DNA from: Sandarakinorhabdus glacialis
GTDB taxonomy: Bacteria; Pseudomonadota; Alphaproteobacteria; Sphingomonadales; Sphingomonadaceae
DNA: 64,000 nt
Assembly: GCF_014643455.1 (NCBI RefSeq)
Contig: NZ_BMJM01000001.1
Span: forward strand, 62,001 to 126,000
Direction: 5' to 3'
The number at the start of each line of letters is the position of its first letter. Within the stretch, counting starts at the first letter, position 1. Both the position numbers and the translations under genes were made by a program. Under the pieces are notes generated by a model, which had not been told where the DNA came from, did not search any database, and saw only the letters and a program-made list of their open reading frames with translations. Positions 61,421 through 64,000 of the stretch are shown one piece after another.

Positions 61421-61786
61421 ATGACCGACCGTGCCCTCACGCCCCACCAGCACGCCGTTCTGCGCGAACACGCCACCGAGCGCCCCTTCACTTCACCGCT
61501 CAACGACGAAAAGCGGGCAGGGGACTTCCACTGCGCTGGCTGCGGCACGCTCGTCTACGAATCCGACACCAAATTCGATTCCGGCTCCGGCTGGCCCAGC
61601 TTCTACGACGCCGTACCCGGCTCGGTAGAAACCACCACCGACACCAGCCACGGCATGACCCGCACCGAAGTCCATTGCGCCAAGTGCGGCGGCCACCTCG
61701 GCCACATCTTCCCCGACGGCCCCCGCCCCACCGGCCTGCGCCACTGCATCAACGGCGCCGCACTGGAGTTCGAGGCAAAGTCTTAA
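61421..61786 (+). CDS. msrB: Peptide methionine (R)-S-oxide reductase
   Basis: 121 residues. Zinc is held by two CxxC pairs (FHCAGCGTLVY and VHCAKCGGHLG); the substrate motif is GSGWPSFYDAV and the catalytic Cys is in RHCINGAALEF. Reduces methionine R-sulfoxide, complementing MsrA. Preceded by AAAGGACACTCC at normal spacing. Confidence 0.95.
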   Translation: MTDRALTPHQHAVLREHATERPFTSPLNDEKRAGDFHCAGCGTLVYESDTKFDSGSGWPSFYDAVPGSVETTTDTSHGMTRTEVHCAKCGGHLGHIFPDGPRPTGLRHCINGAALEFEAKS

Positions 61787-61910
61787 ACCCCTCTCCCACT
61801 TGGGGAGAGGAAGGGACACCCGCCCCTCGGCGAGAGGGAAGGTGAGGGTTCTGCCTCACTTTCTCACTTCCCCCCTCCCTTCTTCAAGGGAGGGGTCGGG
61901 GGTGGGTGCT
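61787..61910. repeat. Cluster of palindromic repeats after msrB
   Basis: Three units in tandem: CCCCTCTCCC-ACTT-GGGGAGAGG (about 61788-61810), the 25-base unit identical to 59580-59604 (61824-61848), and an inverted type III element (61870-61910: CCCCTCCCTTCTTCAAGGGA then GGGGTCGGGGGTGGGTG). They fill the gap before the cyclophilin gene. Confidence 0.75.
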
Positions 61911-61977
61911 TCCCTTACTTCTTACCACCCACACCCCACCCCTTGCCCAATCCCCCCACCCCAGCCATCCTCCCCCG

Positions 61978-62832
61978 ATGATCCTCCTCGCCCTCCTCCT
62001 CGCCGCTCCCCCACCACCAATCCCCACCGCGCCCCCCAGCCCCACAGATATCGCCGCCTCAGCCCCTCCCTCGGCCTGGCGCCCCATCCCCCCAGAAAAC
62101 CTCCTCCTCCTCGAAACCCCCCGCGGCACCCTCGCCATCGAGCTCGCCCCCGATTTTGCCCCAGCCCATATCGCGGCCATAAAATCGCTAATCGCCCAAG
62201 GCCGTTTTAACGGCGGCAACATCACGCGCGTCCAGGACAATTACGTCGTCCAATGGGCCGCCAGACCCGCCCCTCAAGGCACCCCCAAACCCGCACCCCT
62301 CCCGGCAGAATACGAACGCCCCGCCGCCGGCCTCACCATCACCCCCCTCGGCAACCCCGACACCTACGCCGAAGCCGGCTTTGCGAACGGCTGGCCCGTC
62401 GCCCAGGACAAGACCACCAACACCGCCTGGCTCGCGCACTGCTACGCCGCCGTCGGCGTCGGCCGCGACAACCCGCCCGACACCGGCGACGGCAGCGAGC
62501 TCTACGCCGTCATCGGCCACGCCCCGCGCCACCTCGATCGCAACATCACCGTCGTCGGCCGCGTCGTCGAAGGCCTGCCCGCTTATGCCAGCCTGCCGCG
62601 CGGCACCGGCGACATCGGCTTCTACAAAACTCCCGCCGAATACACGCCGATCACCCGCGTCCGCCTCGCCGCCAACATCCCCGGCGCGCCGCGTTTCGAA
62701 GTCATGGACACGACCTCGAAAACCTTCGCCGACTACAAGGCCGCCCGCGCCAACCGCACCGGTTTCTTCATCCGCCCGGCGGCCGCCGTCGACCTGTGCA
62801 ATGTCCAGGTCCCTGTCCGGCGCGCTAAATAA
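61978..62832 (+). CDS. Cyclophilin-type peptidyl-prolyl isomerase, probably exported
   Basis: 284 residues from ATG 61978 (MILLALLLAAPPPPIPTAPP), chosen because it starts with a short signal-like segment. Cyclophilin core: VLLETPRGTLAIELAPDFAP-like start (LLLLETPRGTLAIELAPDFA), FNGGNITRVQDNYVVQWAA, YAAVGVGRDNPPDTGDGSEL and LDRNITVVGRVVEG, with an extension after it. Catalyses proline isomerisation, likely in the periplasm. Divergent from canonical PpiA in having an insertion after VQW. Stop overlaps the DUF952 start (TAATG). Confidence 0.85.
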   Translation: MILLALLLAAPPPPIPTAPPSPTDIAASAPPSAWRPIPPENLLLLETPRGTLAIELAPDFAPAHIAAIKSLIAQGRFNGGNITRVQDNYVVQWAARPAPQGTPKPAPLPAEYERPAAGLTITPLGNPDTYAEAGFANGWPVAQDKTTNTAWLAHCYAAVGVGRDNPPDTGDGSELYAVIGHAPRHLDRNITVVGRVVEGLPAYASLPRGTGDIGFYKTPAEYTPITRVRLAANIPGAPRFEVMDTTSKTFADYKAARANRTGFFIRPAAAVDLCNVQVPVRRAK

Positions 62833-63134
62833 TGACCCCCATCGTGAAAATCCTCCGCGCCCACGAATGGATGGCATTCCAGTCCACCGGCGTCTTCCGC
62901 GGCTCCCCCGACGACCTCCGCGACGGCTACATCCACATCTCGCCGCCGTCCGAAGTCGCCGCCACCGCCACAAAATGGTTTGCGGGCGAAACCGGCCTGA
63001 TGGCACTGACGCTGGACGCCGACAGCTTCGGCGAAGACCTCAAATGGGAACCCGCCAGAGGCCTCCTCTTCCCCCACCTCTACCGCCCCCTCCGCCTAGA
63101 CGAAGTCACAAGCGCACGTCCCCTCTCCCCCTGA
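62832..63134 (+). CDS. DUF952 protein
   Basis: 100 residues; ATG overlaps the cyclophilin stop by one base. DUF952 pattern: ILRAHEWMAFQSTGVFRGSP then DDLRDGYIHISPPSEVAATA, KWFAGETGLMALTLDAD and LLFPHLYRPLRLDEV. A small ADP-ribosyltransferase-like fold of unknown role. The last residues (SARPLSP) and the TGA come from a type I repeat that starts at 63118. Confidence 0.87.
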   Translation: MTPIVKILRAHEWMAFQSTGVFRGSPDDLRDGYIHISPPSEVAATATKWFAGETGLMALTLDADSFGEDLKWEPARGLLFPHLYRPLRLDEVTSARPLSP

Positions 63135-63176
63135 GGGAGAGGGCGACTCGCCGACTTCGGCGAGTGGGGAGAGGGG
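63118..63176. repeat. Intergenic palindromic repeat, type I copy overlapping the end of DUF952
   Basis: CCCTCTCCC-CCTGA-GGGAGAGGG, GCGACTCGCCGA-CTT-CGGCGAGT and GGGGAGAGGGG. The DUF952 stop codon is the TGA in the first loop. Confidence 0.8.
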
Positions 63177-63188
63177 TACTTCCTACCG

Positions 63189-63248
63189 TCACCTCTCCCC
63201 CCGCGGGAGAGGTCGAGAGACGCGCCCTGGCGCGTCCCGGGTGAGGGG
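63189..63248. repeat. Intergenic palindromic repeat, type II copy (inverted)
   Basis: ACCTCTCCCCCCGCGGGAGAGGT-like hairpin, CGAGAG, variable hairpin ACGCGC-CCTG-GCGCGT (63220-63235), then CCCGGGTGAGGG. Next to a type I copy, between convergent DUF952 and glutathione S-transferase genes. Confidence 0.8.
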
Positions 63249-63253
63249 TAAAC

Positions 63254-63868
63254 TCACCCCGCCTGCCGCGCCTTAGCCCGCAAAAACCCCTCCCGCCCCT
63301 GCAACCGTCCCCACCAATCCCGCAACCCCGGACCAACCTCCCCCAAATGCCCCAGCGTCTCCGCAAACTGCATCGCATACGCCACCGACACATCCGCCAC
63401 CGTAAACCGCCCGGCGCACAAAAACTCCCGCCCATCCGCCAACGCCCGCTCCGCCAGCACAGTCCTTGCCACAAACCACTTCCGATAATCCCCAGCCACC
63501 TTGGGATTCCGGTTCTCCGGCTTCTCCAACGTCAGATACCGAAACACCAACGTCTGCGGAAACGTCAGCGTCGCCTCCCCATGATGCAGCCAGTTCAGCC
63601 ACGCCCCGAAATCTTCTTCCTCCGCCCGCACGGCCAACCCCGACCCATATTTGACCGCCAGATACTCGCAAATCGCCGCGCTCTCGGTCATTTTCGCCGA
63701 ACCATCCTCGAAATACGGGATCGTCCCCAGCGGATTGACCTGCAGATATTCCGGCTTCATCCACCGCGGCGGAAACGGCAGCAGCTCGAGCTCATAGTCC
63801 AGCCCCAGCTCCTCGAGCGTCCACAACACCCGAAACGACCGCGCATCCTTGCAATGCCACAGCTTCAT
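63254..63868 (-). CDS. Glutathione S-transferase
   Basis: 204 residues from ATG 63868 (KLWHCKDARSFRVLWTLEEL). Thioredoxin-like N-domain (1-80) with the cis-Pro segment NPLGTIPYFEDGSAKMTESA (ESAA contacts glutathione), then a helical C-domain (about 90-200: LTFPQTLVFRYLTLEKPENR, FTVADVSVAYAMQFAETLGH). Ser in the early KDARSFRV region may be the catalytic residue. Conjugates or reduces electrophiles with glutathione in the cytosol. Confidence 0.9.
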   Translation of the reverse strand: MKLWHCKDARSFRVLWTLEELGLDYELELLPFPPRWMKPEYLQVNPLGTIPYFEDGSAKMTESAAICEYLAVKYGSGLAVRAEEEDFGAWLNWLHHGEATLTFPQTLVFRYLTLEKPENRNPKVAGDYRKWFVARTVLAERALADGREFLCAGRFTVADVSVAYAMQFAETLGHLGEVGPGLRDWWGRLQGREGFLRAKARQAG

Positions 63869-63890
63869 GAACCAATCCCCCACAATGCTG

Positions 63891-63915
63891 TCATCCCGGG
63901 CTCGACCCGGGACCC
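63891..63915. repeat. Dispersed hairpin TCCCGGG-CTCGA-CCCGGGA
   Basis: Perfect 7-bp stem (63894-63900 with 63906-63912) in the context TGTCATCCCGGG...CCCGGGACCCA. From memory this is a common dispersed repeat in alphaproteobacteria. It lies upstream of the glutathione S-transferase gene; the window ends in ATG (63998-64000) after ACAGGACC, probably the start of the next gene. Confidence 0.6.
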
Positions 63916-64000
63916 AGTTGCTTCTCTGCCCCGTTCATCACCGCTTCACCCGCTCCGCACAATTGAGCAAATGCGCTAGCATACCGACAGGACCATCATG

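Overview
The window looks like a chromosomal segment of a high-GC alphaproteobacterium, most likely a sphingomonad (order Sphingomonadales). This rests on the reading of the genes: a coupled tamA-tamB pair, metZ-apaG in tandem, glnB-glnA behind a sigma-54 type promoter, a sphingomonad-style set of gene transfer agent (GTA) tail genes ending in a DUF2793 protein, and an OmpA protein next to it. The genus is not resolved, and no database search was possible.

Layout. 1-8.3 kb: end of a Cu/Zn superoxide dismutase gene, tRNA-His, an amino-acid dehydrogenase, then tamA-tamB on the minus strand and a small membrane protein. 8.3-9.7 kb: an S24 (CI/LexA-type) repressor transcribed away from a minimal Cro-like protein and a conserved unknown protein. 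9.8-14 kb: a two-gene RND efflux system, then carbonic anhydrase. 14.8-17.6 kb: a minus-strand TetR-VOC-VOC-SRPBCC-DUF899 operon with a clear operator; its SRPBCC gene is frameshifted. 17.6-20.4 kb: an ABC1/AarF kinase-like gene and a low-GC islet with a broken DUF2971 gene. 20.6-23.5 kb: metZ-apaG-LysR and a cytochrome c. 23.6-29 kb: a ThDP enzyme coupled to a DUF1254 protein, then a thiolase and a crotonase.

29.1-46.3 kb: a GTA/HK97-like head-tail cluster in one direction, behind a canonical-looking promoter whose spacer carries a 17-nt palindrome. Order: small terminase-like, large terminase, portal, DUF6127, prohead protease, capsid, a foreign-looking module, head closure, unknown, DUF3168, major tail, gp10, gp10.1, tape measure, TIM-barrel/DUF2460 protein, DUF2163 hub, NlpC/P60 peptidase, host-specificity protein, DUF2793. 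The usual head-tail adaptor (gp6) is not seen. In its place are an 898-residue possible spike, a 122-residue protein and a 21-codon remnant of a phage protein. The TIM-barrel/DUF2460 gene is split by one frameshift and the host-specificity gene by three; at least three of the four sit at homopolymer runs. No integrase, lysis or replication genes are present, so this is a resident, probably decaying GTA-like cluster rather than a complete prophage.

46.4-64 kb: OmpA protein, M28 peptidase, ABC-F ATPase, parE, a candidate small RNA, a lipoprotein, glnB-glnA, SDR, MFS transporter, msrA, a DUF3089 protein, ruvX, msrB, a cyclophilin, DUF952 and a glutathione S-transferase.

GC-rich palindromic intergenic repeats recur throughout. 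Two kinds have stems that differ in sequence between copies while still pairing, which suggests selection on structure. Several sit between GTA genes, and two supply the C-terminal codons and stop of host genes.
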